DNA of 64,000 bases from Parietichytrium sp. I65-24A. Its lineage: Eukaryota; Sar; Bigyra; Thraustochytrida; Thraustochytriidae. How positions within the stretch are numbered: position 1 is the first letter of the stretch; each line of letters begins with the position of its first letter. The stretch lies in contig BLSF01000001.1 of the NCBI GenBank assembly GCA_012862575.1, forward strand, positions 310,001 to 374,000, written 5' to 3'. The notes beneath the pieces are model-generated. The model worked only from the letters and a program-made list of their open reading frames with translations, was not told the origin of the DNA and made no database searches. Positions 21,360 to 31,115 of the stretch are shown here, piece after piece. A program made the position numbers and the translations under genes.

Positions 21360-23090
21360 CTTTCATTCCTCGTCTTCTTCACACCAGCCGGGGCACACCA
21401 CTACTACGCGGCTCCCCGTGCTAGCGACGGCCGCGTGTCCGCCTCACTTTTCGCTCGTTTCAGCTCCTCGCAAGCTCACGGCGCAGCCCGATTTCCTCAC
21501 TTCGTTCCTCTTGGAGCCGCGTGAAGGCTGCTTTCACCACACACACACACCACAAACCACACGCCGCCCGTCGACGATCATAGCCCAGCATACGAACAAC
21601 TGAGCGCGGCGCTAGGAGGCTTCGTCGCAAAAGCTCTGGGGCTATTGCTCTTACCTGAAAGCTTTGCTCAATCAAGTACTTTTACATCTCTAATCAAGTT
21701 GACTCTATTTTTTATTATCATGATGATTATTTACTTTCTGTTAGCTAAAATTGAAAAGACAAGCGATTATTTTTGCTTCGTACTTTTTCGCTTCCAAATT
21801 ACGAGGCCATTACGACACCACTAGAAAACAAAGTTTGCACAGTTGTTCAAAACCAACAACAATCAATGAAAACTTGAACCTTCCGAAAAGTTTCAACGGA
21901 TCTCGGCGAATAGGCGCCTAGAAGGTGCTAGAAGAGAGCCTAACTCATGGCCAGGAGGGGTCGTTTTTGATGTAAAGGATGAAAACACGACACGACTGAG
22001 AAGCACACTTGCTTGGTCTTCGTGTCCGTTTTCTTAGAAATGAGCAACTTTTTTATGAGCATAGCTCAGCTTTGCGGCTACGAGTCATGAGAGACTCACA
22101 GAGACTGTCAGAGAGAAAGAGATCCCTTCGTTGTGCACTTTCTACGTTCTTGCGCTCCAGGTAGCTTGTACGACATAACGGAATTCAAGTCAGCCACAAG
22201 CCTTGCGGGCAACGTATGCAAATCGCCGAAGGACGTGAGAATCGTTGAATGGTTGAATGGTTGCAGGCAGAAGTAGCCATCCAACTTGGTTGCCGATTTT
22301 GACGAGTGGTGCTTCTATGTCTCCTTCACCTGCGTGGTGAGCGTCCGTGGTGCACAGAGTACGCAGAGAATTATCGCTCGCACAATACTGTCAAATTACC
22401 GCGTCCTGTTCTCTCCAAGTCGCAAGTTTGATTTGCTTTTTGTAATTAGTGACATCAGTAGACCTTAAGGTTTGCCCTGCTTATCAGAACCAGAACCAGG
22501 AATGAAGAACCAGAAGAACCAATGTTTCGCTTGTCAGACATCGATCACTTGCCAAGTGTTCCGTTGTCACGAAGCTCACGGAACACACAGTAAAGCGCTG
22601 CATTGATGCAACGCCAAATCCAGAACATCACAAACTTCAGCAAATAAATAGAATTCAAAGTGTCCATAATTCCAGAGATTTTCAATCAAACCATCTCATC
22701 CAAAAAATAACTCAAAAAAATGCAGGACTTTCCTCCTCCTCTCTTCCTCTCTTCCTCTCCTCCTCTCGTAATCCGTCCTTACCACCGTGACTAACGTAGC
22801 AGTAGCCACCTCCGGGATAATTTCCCAATATTTTCCCAGCACGTTCTTTGCGTAGCACTGTGATACTGTCCTCATAGGATCAAACGCTGGAGAAAAACTG
22901 TCACCTCGCATCTCCCTCACTTGCCAGGGAAAAGGATAGATGGAATAAATAGAGAGATAGATAGAGAGATAGAGGGAGAGGATAGAGAGAGAGAGAGAGA
23001 GATTGAGAGAGCAGCAAGCAAAGCGCAAACGAAGAGCAGAGAGAAGAGCAGAGAGAAGAGCAGAGAGAAGGGAGAAGAGCGCGAGGAAGA
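21360..23090. other. Divergent intergenic region (lipase / BAF-like gene)
   Basis: This is a shared upstream region for two divergently transcribed genes. No supported coding sequence is present. The right end (22930-23080) is GA-rich: GATA/GAGA runs, then a 12-bp GCAGAGAGAAGA unit repeated three times, directly before the start codon at 23091. Confidence 0.65.
22930..23080 (+). repeat. GA-rich microsatellites in the leader of the BAF-like gene
   Basis: AGATAGAGAG-type repeats (22940-23010) are followed by three tandem 12-bp units at about 23036-23075. Their closeness to the ATG suggests they are transcribed in the 5' UTR or form a promoter GAGA element. Confidence 0.75.
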
Positions 23091-23471
23091 ATGAGCGATG
23101 GTTTCGATCCGCGAAAGAGTCAGGTGAAAGGAGACACCTTAGCAGAGTTTCTCGCAGCGCCAGTGTCAGAGGACATTTCCACCGTGCCAGGGATCGGGCC
23201 AAAGGCGAAGGAGCTGCTGGCCAAGGCTGTGGAGGGCGACCAGTCCGTGACGACCACCCATCAGCTTCTCGGAAAGTTTCTCACCCTCAAGGGCGACGGG
23301 ATCACTCAGAAGGAGCACTGTAATGCAATGTGGACATGGCTCCAACTCCGCGGAATTGTCTCTTTCCGCTCAGGAATTGTCCACTCCTTGGCTGAAAAGC
23401 TCAATATTATGATTCCGGGTTTGTACGATGCGTCTCAGTTTGAGGAGGAAGATGCGGAAAAGGCAGAGTAA
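23091..23471 (+). CDS. BAF-like (barrier-to-autointegration factor) protein
   Basis: 126 residues. The core resembles the metazoan chromatin protein BAF. An N-terminal segment (residues 15-28) with FLAAPVSED is followed by a helix-hairpin-helix turn VPGIGPKAKELL (32-43, with G34 and G36 as the DNA-contact glycines). Then comes HQLLGKFLTLKGDG, the counterpart of the BAF LGQFLVLKKD helix, and a tryptophan-bearing helix near 80-88. An acidic tail (EEEDAEKAE) ends the protein. BAF is a small dimer that bridges double-stranded DNA and links chromatin to the nuclear envelope; the same role here is inferred. The protein is somewhat longer than metazoan BAF (89 residues). It could instead be another single-HhH DNA-binding protein. 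The ATG at 23091 is well placed. Confidence 0.72.
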   Translation: MSDGFDPRKSQVKGDTLAEFLAAPVSEDISTVPGIGPKAKELLAKAVEGDQSVTTTHQLLGKFLTLKGDGITQKEHCNAMWTWLQLRGIVSFRSGIVHSLAEKLNIMIPGLYDASQFEEEDAEKAE

Positions 23472-24812
23472 AGAATAGAAGACATGATCTCGTCTTGGAT
23501 TGACATGAATGACAAAAATATAAAAGGTTTTCTTGTCCACTTGTCCTTTCATCCACCAAGTCACTTGGACATCTCTCCCAAGGACGAATGAGTGGAAAAC
23601 ATCAACGGACAATGCCCTTTCCAATGCCTGAGTTTGGTGATTCGAGGCCTGTGAACACAGCTTTGGGGAATCCACGTGACTTTGTATCTTACTTATCTCA
23701 CCAAACAAATAAAAATCACACACACATTTCTACTTAGCTTGGTCAGACAAAAAGCCATTTCTTTCGACCCACGCGCGTTGCGTCGAGCTCTCTTTCAAAC
23801 TTGGACTCTTTCGCTGGAAGGCGCACGGAAGATTTTTAAATATCAACTCTGCAATGATCAGTCTGATAAATGGCAGTGACCGAAGGGAAGGGTTCCGAAT
23901 GTTTCTGAACGCTCTCAAGTGCAAGCAAAATTGATCTTTCCAATCCTGTGTGCACGGCCGGAACCTGAGCCACATGTGCCAGGGAACTCAGTGCACGGTG
24001 AGGCGAGAAAGAGCACCGCTTGCGATATCTGCTTGTAGCTTTTCATATCTGCTTGTAGCTTTTCATCTTTGCAAGTAATATTTTCAAAACGCAAACAGAA
24101 ATCCGGCATTCGGACTCTGCGCAGGGCAAGACACCGCCTACTGCTTATCACAATCCCTTTCGGCGGAGATGAGGCGCATAATTCATAGTCTTGATTGTTC
24201 ATTTGACTTGATGTTCATAAATGTGAAAACAAAAGTGCTTACATTTCTTTCGCTTCCAGAGTTCCCCAACAAACTAGTCAAAGTCAACCCTACAATTCAC
24301 TGTCAGGTTAAATTTTAATCTTTTCCTATGTCTAGTCCACACACCCCTACGACACAATGGAATCTTCTGAATTCTGATAGGGAAAACTCATGAGTACTAC
24401 CCAGCCCAGCCAATATTTCAAATTTTTCCCCTGAGAGCATGCATGAGCATGCACACTCCTTTCGTGCCAATAATTGCAATTTTTTTCCCCCCCCCAAAAC
24501 ATCCCAAAACTCGCACTACCTCACGCTTCCTTCCACGCCAAGTACGCCAAGTACGCCAAGTACGCCAAGTGCGCATTTGAAGAGTGCGCTTCCACGGTCT
24601 TCTGCCATCGATTGCTGCTGATGCTACGGCGGAGAGCTGAGTGCGACACTGTATTGTTGGACACCGGGGAGAGAGACTGGGGTTGATTCAACAGTGAAGG
24701 GATTTGGCCGAGACAGGGAGAGAGGGCTTGGTGAAATACGGGGATAAGAGATTGAATTGAGGAGCGCAGATTGGAAGGCGAGCGTTTTGGGAGTGAGAGG
24801 CAGCGTGGCGGG
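23472..24812. other. Intergenic region
   Basis: No supported gene. It contains a 23-bp imperfect direct repeat near 24027-24066, a C-run at 24487-24495 and a 9-bp GTACGCCAA-type repeat at about 24534-24571. Confidence 0.6.
24534..24571. repeat. 9-bp tandem repeat (TACGCCAAG), about 4 copies
   Basis: Four near-perfect units lie about 240 bp upstream of the start codon at 24813. Confidence 0.9.
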
Positions 24813-25925
24813 ATGGCAGATTGGGAGCTTGATGTGGATGGAGCATTTGAAGACTTGCTCGAGGACCTGACAGGTGACAAGACCTCGAAGGTGCTCCCTA
24901 AGTCTGCAGGCATTGAGATACGCCGGAATGCGAAGAAGGAAAGAAAAGGGTCCAAGGCAGAACGGGGCAAAGCTACGAAGAGGTCCAAATTGGCGGAAAG
25001 AAAGGAGTCGCAGGCGCAACAAAAACCTGCCGGAAAGAAGAGAGCTCGAGCAGATGGTTTGAAACAGTCTGCCGAACCGACTCTGCTGTTGCCCTCCTCG
25101 CGTCCCGGAACTGGCAAAGAAAATGTACATTCCAATGTTGCTGTCAAAATTGCTGTCAAAGAAGAGCCGCCGAGATTGCGTGGAGCACCTCTCGGCTCAT
25201 CATCTTCTTCTTCCTCAACCCTCATGAATCTGAACCCTCCGCCGCCTCCCAGCGCGCCAAACCCTGGAGCGGTGCTGCCCTCATTGCATATAAAATCCGA
25301 GACGTCTCCGAACCGCTTGGAAGGAAAAGGGTTTCCTTCCGGATCCCGGCCTGCTCCGAACAGTGGAGGCAAGCTAGTAAAACGATGGAACCAGGAATTT
25401 GAGGCGAGAGCTGAGTCTTTCTTGAAGAAGCTGGAGGAGACCAGAGCTGCGAGAGAAGACGAGACCACAGCAGCGCTAAATTCTCTGCGAACGCGCCTGC
25501 GTGAAGCAGATAAGGCTGCAAGTCTAATTCCAGGCCCAGACACTTCCCCTGACCGTGAACATCATCTGATTGAGGTTGAATCTTCCGGAGAAGAAGAAAT
25601 CTTGGAGATACTTGGTCGCGAGCACAGCCCAATTCAGTCTAGCAAAGCCCAACCCTTGGCAACAACCACTATCGGGCCAGTTTCGAGTCAGAACGAAGAT
25701 GTTGAACTCATTAAACTCCCGTGGCGGCCATCGTTGAAAAGTGAAGATACCTCTGCACACAAAGACTATACTGGCCCAAGCTCCGAATTTAGAGCAATTG
25801 CAGCTGCAGACACGTTCTCCACAACCCAGACTGATGGAGAATCTGCGATCGTTGTCGAAGATGAGTTTCCCGGCTTCAAATCTTTTGAAGGAATTTCGAA
25901 CTCGAATGCGGGAAGAATTATTTGA
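24813..25925 (+). CDS. Disordered nuclear-type protein with SUMO-like motifs
   Basis: 370 residues from the ATG at 24813, which lies in a good context (GGGATGG). The N-terminus is acidic (ADWELDVDG...), followed by a long lysine/arginine-rich segment (about 40-90) of nuclear-localisation type including GKKRARAD. The middle is serine- and proline-rich and ends in a charged helical stretch around residues 195-240. Three matches to the SUMO-acceptor consensus (hydrophobic-K-x-E) are visible: VKEE, IKSE and LKSE. Two or three possible SUMO-interacting motifs are also visible: LIEVESSGEEE, DVELIKLPW and AIVVEDEF. A nuclear scaffold or SUMO-pathway substrate is my inference; no enzymatic domain is seen. 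A long opposite-strand frame overlaps it and is treated as a shadow. It converges with the phosphatase gene, with 109 bp between stop codons. Confidence 0.65.
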   Translation: MADWELDVDGAFEDLLEDLTGDKTSKVLPKSAGIEIRRNAKKERKGSKAERGKATKRSKLAERKESQAQQKPAGKKRARADGLKQSAEPTLLLPSSRPGTGKENVHSNVAVKIAVKEEPPRLRGAPLGSSSSSSSTLMNLNPPPPPSAPNPGAVLPSLHIKSETSPNRLEGKGFPSGSRPAPNSGGKLVKRWNQEFEARAESFLKKLEETRAAREDETTAALNSLRTRLREADKAASLIPGPDTSPDREHHLIEVESSGEEEILEILGREHSPIQSSKAQPLATTTIGPVSSQNEDVELIKLPWRPSLKSEDTSAHKDYTGPSSEFRAIAAADTFSTTQTDGESAIVVEDEFPGFKSFEGISNSNAGRII

Positions 25926-26034
25926 CACATCATTGTATATAAAGCGGCTGGGGCTCAGCTTGATCGCTCGCGGATTGCACTTCAAGTCTTGGTCGAATGA
26001 GAGCAACACACAACAACAAAGTTTATATTCGTAG

Positions 26035-27654
26035 TCAAAAGAAATTCGAACTGCATTTTTTGACTCGACTTTCAAAACAGTACTCGTCAATAGACCTTCC
26101 CTCCGATGAAGAGTGGAATCGCCAGCAAAGTTGACTGCCGTTTTCCGATGCCTTCAAAGACCCGTAGCCGTAGTGCTTTCCTGATCGGAACTCCATCCAC
26201 TCCGGGAAAGACTCGAAATTGTCATCAAGTTTAAAACCCCCAGTTCCTACTACCACGTAGACCGGGCCTCCCTTCACGCGCTGTATCTCTGACGTCTCGC
26301 TTGTGAAAGCGATGGGGGCTGTGCGGCTGTAATGGTGCGAGTGCCCAGCGATGACCAAGTCAACCTCGAAGTGTTGGAAAACCGGGGCATAGAGATGTCG
26401 CAATTCACATCCAAACCAATCGCCGGACTCACCACAATTCGGGTGATGCGAGCTGCTGTGAAACAAGGGGCGGTGCATGAAAACTACCACGTATGGGGTT
26501 ATCTCACGATCAGCTCTGTTCAAAGCTGTGAGAAGCTGCTTGTAGAGAGATGATTGCTCTCCAAAGTGCGCTTGAAATCTCAGCCTCTGTTCGTGGTCAG
26601 ATATGCGGCCATTCTTTCCCTGCTTGTTGTAACGCAAGGAGGTTCGTGTGCTTCTTTCGTACGCATTCGCGGCATTGTCCTCCGTCTGTATTGATATGAA
26701 CTGTATTGGCCCGCGACGAAAGCTGATCAGAAGAGGCTCAGTTGACATTTTCGCGAAACTGTGCATCTGTGAAGCAGTACTCTGCCCAAAAAGGCTGCGA
26801 GGCTCTGAGTCGTGAGATAGAAAAGCTCTTAAGGTATCACGAAATGAATCAGACATTTGCTGCTTGGCCACTTCATCCATGAAGAACAACAGAGGAAGCT
26901 GAAACTGGAAAAACCATTGCAAGTCATTGTCGTGATTCCCCATTGTAGTGCTCATTTTAATATTCTTCAAGAGCACTCCGAAGTCATTAAAGAACTTGTC
27001 CCATAAGGCATCTTGGTCTCTCCCATGTCGCTTCCTCGCCGCCTGGCAACCTCCAGCTTTCTCAAAGCAGTCAAAAGTGCATTCCATTGACTCTTGGCTT
27101 CCGTAGCACTCTCCGGAGTTCGAAGCGTACGAAATATCTCCAACATGAATCATCAAATCGATATCCTGGCCATCATTGTAATCGTGCTCCAAGCTTCGAA
27201 CCACTACTTTGCGCATCTCGCCAGTATCACCAACCACGATAACGGCGCCATCCACGCTGTATGGAGACTGATTTCTCCAGATGATTTTGTTTTCGGGTCG
27301 CGACGAATCCAGGTCTGGCATTGAATCTCTTCGCGCGACCTCCAATATGCCTACTTCGCTTTCAAAGCCGCGCATTGGTGCTGCGAGGTATTCCCTGCCT
27401 TCTGCGCAAGCTACCCGTACAAACTCAACAGCATCCTTCGAGCCATCGGTATATTGGCGCTCTAGAACCAAATCGGATTGGAGGTCAAGCCGAACTTGCG
27501 AGCAACTCTGGACTGCTCGCGACCAGGAGAGAATTGGTGTCGATCCTTCGAGAAGCACGACCCGGTGTGAGCTTTCGGCCCCTGGACAGAGCGGCAGCAG
27601 ACAGAACACCACTAAATACCAAACGCTTGGACGGAACCTACGTACTGAGTTCAT
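26035..27654 (-). CDS. Purple acid phosphatase-like metallophosphoesterase, secreted
   Basis: 539 residues, no intron. Residues 1-28 form a signal peptide (WYLVVFCLLPLCPGAES). The binuclear metal centre of purple acid phosphatases is visible in order: GDTG (Asp143), GDISY (Asp173 and Tyr176, the charge-transfer tyrosine), GNHD (Asn240), MHRP (His394) and GHSHHYSR (His438, His440). Family members usually have GNHE; here it is GNHD. The enzyme likely hydrolyses phosphate monoesters in an acidic lumen or outside the cell, for phosphate scavenging. A loop of about 80 residues between 265 and 345 is larger than in small mammalian enzymes. The C-terminus resembles the family's closing beta region. 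It is read divergently from the GST-like gene. Confidence 0.9.
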   Translation of the reverse strand: MNSVRRFRPSVWYLVVFCLLPLCPGAESSHRVVLLEGSTPILSWSRAVQSCSQVRLDLQSDLVLERQYTDGSKDAVEFVRVACAEGREYLAAPMRGFESEVGILEVARRDSMPDLDSSRPENKIIWRNQSPYSVDGAVIVVGDTGEMRKVVVRSLEHDYNDGQDIDLMIHVGDISYASNSGECYGSQESMECTFDCFEKAGGCQAARKRHGRDQDALWDKFFNDFGVLLKNIKMSTTMGNHDNDLQWFFQFQLPLLFFMDEVAKQQMSDSFRDTLRAFLSHDSEPRSLFGQSTASQMHSFAKMSTEPLLISFRRGPIQFISIQTEDNAANAYERSTRTSLRYNKQGKNGRISDHEQRLRFQAHFGEQSSLYKQLLTALNRADREITPYVVVFMHRPLFHSSSHHPNCGESGDWFGCELRHLYAPVFQHFEVDLVIAGHSHHYSRTAPIAFTSETSEIQRVKGGPVYVVVGTGGFKLDDNFESFPEWMEFRSGKHYGYGSLKASENGSQLCWRFHSSSEGRSIDEYCFESRVKKCSSNFF

Positions 27655-28319
27655 CTTCGTTCAAGTCTGCAGCAACACCGGTAAATCTGTCCTAATCGGC
27701 CAGACTTCATGACGATTTGCTTGACTTGACACCTTTTGGAAAGCACAGTCAGCGCAAGCTTCCCAGCGGTTCTTGCGTCACGTTTCCAGGACTTTCGACA
27801 GTCCCTTGTCGACCGCCCAGAGCACCACCGGCAGCAGAAGCCGCAGCTTCCGTCGAGCCACGACGGCTTTGGAGGATGCTCGCCACTACTGCAGCTCTAC
27901 TGCAGCTCAACAGCCAAGCCAGCGAGCTCCCAGACTCGACCTGATTGCTTTTCTTCGCGTTCTCTTCTCTCTCTCTCTATGGTACCATGGTACGGTAACT
28001 CGTTTCATTGCATTTTGTAGTCTCGCACTTCTCGCACACAGTCTCGTGCCTTAGCTAATCAAAAGTTACCAGAAGTAAGATCAATCCAACTGAAGGATCA
28101 ATGAACTGACTGTCCATGTCTGTCTCTGTGTGCGAAGCATTGCGCTTCACATCTTTCACATTTGCAGTCATTGCAGTCATTGCAGTCATTGCAGTGGTCA
28201 AAGTGGTTTGCGATTGGGGTCACCAGTACGCGTACCTTGAGCAGCAGCGGCGAAGAGTTTTTGATTGGATTGAGTGAAGGAGTGCAGAGATAGATCGAGC
28301 GGTGACCGTCAGGGAAGAG
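27655..28319. other. Divergent promoter region (phosphatase / GST-like gene)
   Basis: This is the 665-bp shared upstream region of two divergent genes. It contains a 9-bp TTGCAGTCA tandem repeat (28162-28196) and an imperfect palindrome GGTACCATGGTACGG near 27979. No gene is seen. Confidence 0.65.
28162..28196. repeat. 9-bp tandem repeat (TTGCAGTCA), about 4 copies
   Basis: Near-perfect units lie about 125 bp before the start codon at 28320. Confidence 0.9.
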
Positions 28320-29069
28320 ATGGCGACCAAGGAAACCAAGGACGTTCTGTACACGATCACGGTATCGCACTTTTGCGAGTCCGCGAGATGGGCGCTAAAA
28401 GCGAGCGGGAAGGAGTTTGAAGAAGTGACTGCTATGCCCGTGCAACACACTTTCGTCTTGCCGAAGAAACCCAACGGGAAGGGGAAGACTGTGCCATTTC
28501 TGAAGGTTGGCGCAGAGGATAGGTGGATTCTGGATTCGTGGGATATCCTCGAGTATTGCTTCCCTGACGCCAAAGTCGACGAAACAATCAAGAACATTGT
28601 GGACAAGGATGTGGGGGTTACTGTGCGGGCGGTCGCGTACGACTATCTGCTTGGCACCAAAGAGTTCCAGACGGCAATGAGCAACGCACCGGGTGGCATG
28701 GGATGGTTCTGGTACACATGTGGACGCGCGTGCTCCTTTGCAATTCGCAAGTTGCTAGTGAAAAACGACGAGTACGTGGCGAAATGCCGCAAGCGATTTG
28801 ACGAAGCTATCCCCAAGCTGGAGGAGTTTTTGAAGTTGGACGGTGACGACGAAACCGCCTGGGATTATACCGTCACTCCTGAAAAGATCGCTATATGCGC
28901 AATTACAGCGCCGATGGTCAACCCTCCAAATTATGCATCCGGTTCTGGCCTCGAGTTTCCCGGCATCGATGATCTTCCGTCTAAATTCCGCGACGAATGT
29001 GTACTTCCTTATCGCCAGACCAAATTGGGTCGCTTCATCCTCCGATTTTATGAGCTACACCGCCTTTAG
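28320..29069 (+). CDS. Glutathione S-transferase-like protein
   Basis: 249 residues from the ATG at 28320. An in-frame GTG six codons upstream is not a credible eukaryotic start. Residues 10-90 match a thioredoxin-fold GST N-terminal domain: YTITVSHFCESARWAL (a strand, then the active-site helix with a Ser/Cys pair), then the cis-proline loop TVPFLKV, then WILDSWDILEYC. The last contains the Asp-Ser pair that holds the glutathione gamma-glutamyl group. The rest is mostly helical, as in GST C-terminal domains. The likely role is glutathione conjugation or a related redox/isomerase reaction in the cytosol. The class cannot be assigned. No signal peptide is seen. Confidence 0.75.
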   Translation: MATKETKDVLYTITVSHFCESARWALKASGKEFEEVTAMPVQHTFVLPKKPNGKGKTVPFLKVGAEDRWILDSWDILEYCFPDAKVDETIKNIVDKDVGVTVRAVAYDYLLGTKEFQTAMSNAPGGMGWFWYTCGRACSFAIRKLLVKNDEYVAKCRKRFDEAIPKLEEFLKLDGDDETAWDYTVTPEKIAICAITAPMVNPPNYASGSGLEFPGIDDLPSKFRDECVLPYRQTKLGRFILRFYELHRL

Positions 29070-29481
29070 GTGACGCTCGGATCCGACGCTACTTTTTCCA
29101 AAACCCAAAAGAATTGGTTCCTCCTGCAAGGCTTCGAACGACTCGTTGCATCCTCGCTGTCATCCAACATATCATTCCCTCCGTTTCATTCATCAGTGAA
29201 AACGGGCTCGCAGTCAATTTGCCTACTACCACAAAAGACAATCCATTTTTTGCAAAACCTTCAAAGCCAGAATTCAGAATAGACTCGGCGCCAGCAGATC
29301 GTCTCCTCGAGATACTTTTTCAAATCAATCCTGATTCCCTCTAACCTGCTCAGCATCTCGCACACGCAAGGCTTCATTCACTTTCTTCACTTTCTTCACT
29401 TTACATTCTTTACATGTGCAATGACTCCTCTTCGAACACACTCTGCGTCACCACGCCTACCGCGCTCCCCCATCGCACTAC

Positions 29482-29493
29482 GCTGACGTCAGC
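29482..29493. promoter_or_regulatory. CRE-type palindrome GCTGACGTCAGC
   Basis: This is a perfect 12-bp palindrome containing TGACGTCA, the full cAMP-response/bZIP site. It lies 95 bp upstream of a TATA box and 376 bp upstream of the UFD1 start codon. bZIP factors of the ATF/CREB type bind such sites; use here is inferred. Confidence 0.55.
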
Positions 29494-29587
29494 TCACTCC
29501 CTCGCGTAGGGACGGGATAGCCGGGATCTAATTGTCTACGCCTCGCCGCGCTTTCCCATGCTTTCCCTCTAACTTGTACACGGGAGC

Positions 29588-29596
29588 ATATAAAAG
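29588..29596 (+). promoter_or_regulatory. TATA box (ATATAAAAG) of UFD1
   Basis: It is a strong TATA consensus about 270 bp before the UFD1 ATG, which would imply a 5' UTR of about 240 bp. Confidence 0.5.
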
Positions 29597-29868
29597 ATAA
29601 GCGCGGACAGGTGACAGACACAAGGGAGAAGGACAAGGAAGGCGAAATTGGTATTACCGAGCGACTGAGGCCTCAGGAGAAGCTGTTGCGGCTGGCTGGC
29701 AGATAGAAGAAGAAGAAGAAAGCTTAATTGCACGACCCAACGCGCGCGTGTGTTGCTAGCAGAGCGGATCAGGGCTGACTTGGCAGGGGTGCGCAATCCC
29801 AATCCTGAAGTGCAAGGCTCGCAGGAGTTAGAGCAAGGAGACGGAGGGGAAGAAGTCGAGACGGCAAG

Positions 29869-30882
29869 ATGATGTTTGGAAATGGGTTCGGGTTCGGGTA
29901 CGGCGCGCCACAGGAGTTCGTGGAAACGTACAAGTGCTTTAGTATGACTATGCATAACAAGGAAGACAAAGAAGGCGGAGATAAAATTATCCTGCCAGCT
30001 TCCGCGTTCGAAAAGTTGGCGAGGATGCACATCTCGTACCCAATGCAGTTTGAGCTCAAGAATGAATCGTTCATGGACCTTAGCGGAGATGGGACACAGA
30101 GAGAGTACCGGACGCACGTTGGTGTGTTGGAGTTCACTGCTCCAGAGGGCAAATGCTTCGTGCCTTACTGGATTATGCAAAACTTGCTGGTGGGCGAAGG
30201 AAACTTTATCAGAGTTAAGAACGTGACCTTGCCCGTTGCTCAGTACCTCAAGCTGCGGCCACAAACGGAAGACTTTTTGGAAATTTCCAATCCGAAAGCT
30301 GTTCTGGAGAGTACCTTGCGGAACTTTTCCTGTGTCACCAAGAACGATACGATTTGTTTGCCGTACAACGGTCGCAAATACTATTTGGACATCGTCGATG
30401 TGCAACCTCAGCAAGCTTGTTCAATTGTAGAAGCAGACGTCAAAGTTGACTTTGAAGCTCCTCCGGGCTACCAAGAAAAGCTAGACGCTGCGGCGGCGGC
30501 AGCAGCAGCCGCGTCTACGACTGCTTCACAAGGCTCGCAGCCTTCCACACCGGGAACCCCACTTGCAGCTCCTGCTGGCGCGCCCCCTGCGCCGGGTGGT
30601 GACGACTCTCTCGGCACAAGCCCAGGAGGCTTGAATTTGGCAGAGCTTGCAAAGGCTCGTGAGGCTCGAAAACAGCAGCTGGACGCGAAAAGCGCGAGTT
30701 ATCTCGCATTCTCGGGTCAGGGAAGGCGGATCGATGGCAAGGCCAAAGGTGAGGAGAGTAATCCGTCCCAGAAGGAGGCATTTGAAAACGTTGCAGGGAA
30801 AGTGGCAACTGCGAGGCGCGGGAAGTGGAAGTCGAAGAACCAAGGCACTGCATTCCAAGGCGAGGGAAGGTCTCTATCTTGA
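29869..30882 (+). CDS. UFD1: Ubiquitin fusion degradation protein 1
   Basis: 337 residues, no intron. UFD1 pairs with NPL4 as the ubiquitin-binding cofactor of the p97/Cdc48 ATPase, which extracts misfolded proteins from the ER for the proteasome. The conserved N-terminal double-psi-barrel/alpha-beta domain is clear: CFSMTM, DKIILPASAFEKL, YPMQFEL, THVGVLEFTAPEG, YWIMQNLLVGEG, TLPVAQYLKLRPQ and LESTLRNFSCVTKNDTI, ending at the PPGY box about residue 200. The C-terminal tail has an alanine/proline/glycine linker (about 205-260) and then the conserved p97/NPL4-binding FSGQGRRIDGK. The linker makes the protein slightly longer than human UFD1 (307). The upstream region carries a CRE palindrome and a TATA box. 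Confidence 0.95.
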   Translation: MMFGNGFGFGYGAPQEFVETYKCFSMTMHNKEDKEGGDKIILPASAFEKLARMHISYPMQFELKNESFMDLSGDGTQREYRTHVGVLEFTAPEGKCFVPYWIMQNLLVGEGNFIRVKNVTLPVAQYLKLRPQTEDFLEISNPKAVLESTLRNFSCVTKNDTICLPYNGRKYYLDIVDVQPQQACSIVEADVKVDFEAPPGYQEKLDAAAAAAAAASTTASQGSQPSTPGTPLAAPAGAPPAPGGDDSLGTSPGGLNLAELAKAREARKQQLDAKSASYLAFSGQGRRIDGKAKGEESNPSQKEAFENVAGKVATARRGKWKSKNQGTAFQGEGRSLS

Positions 30883-31115
30883 GATCTTCTGCGCATGGGG
30901 CGGCATACGAGGAGTGGTGGACAGTGATGAACAAACATACGAGACTTTGAAAATTGGAGCTTTTTGGGAGCTGCGTCGATATACACATAATGTTTTACAC
31001 TTTTTGTTATGCACATTTTGGGATCGGGTCTGCCTACACACCTTTTTTTTTTACTACAGAACTCAAGCTTCGGTCACCTCTGGGCCCCTTTCCATGTAAT
31101 CAAGTGTGCGAGCAC

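Larger units (their letters stand above)
29070..29868. other. UFD1 upstream region
   Basis: No gene is seen. It holds a 9-bp CTTTCTTCA-type repeat at about 29380-29412, a perfect CRE-type palindrome and a TATA box (both listed). Confidence 0.65.

Noticed and set aside
24521-25543. 340-codon open frame on the minus strand opposite the SUMO-motif gene
   Set aside because: It is serine/alanine/phenylalanine-rich in the way antisense frames of lysine/glutamate-rich genes are, it lacks any domain, and the plus-strand frame has a well-placed ATG and coherent motifs.
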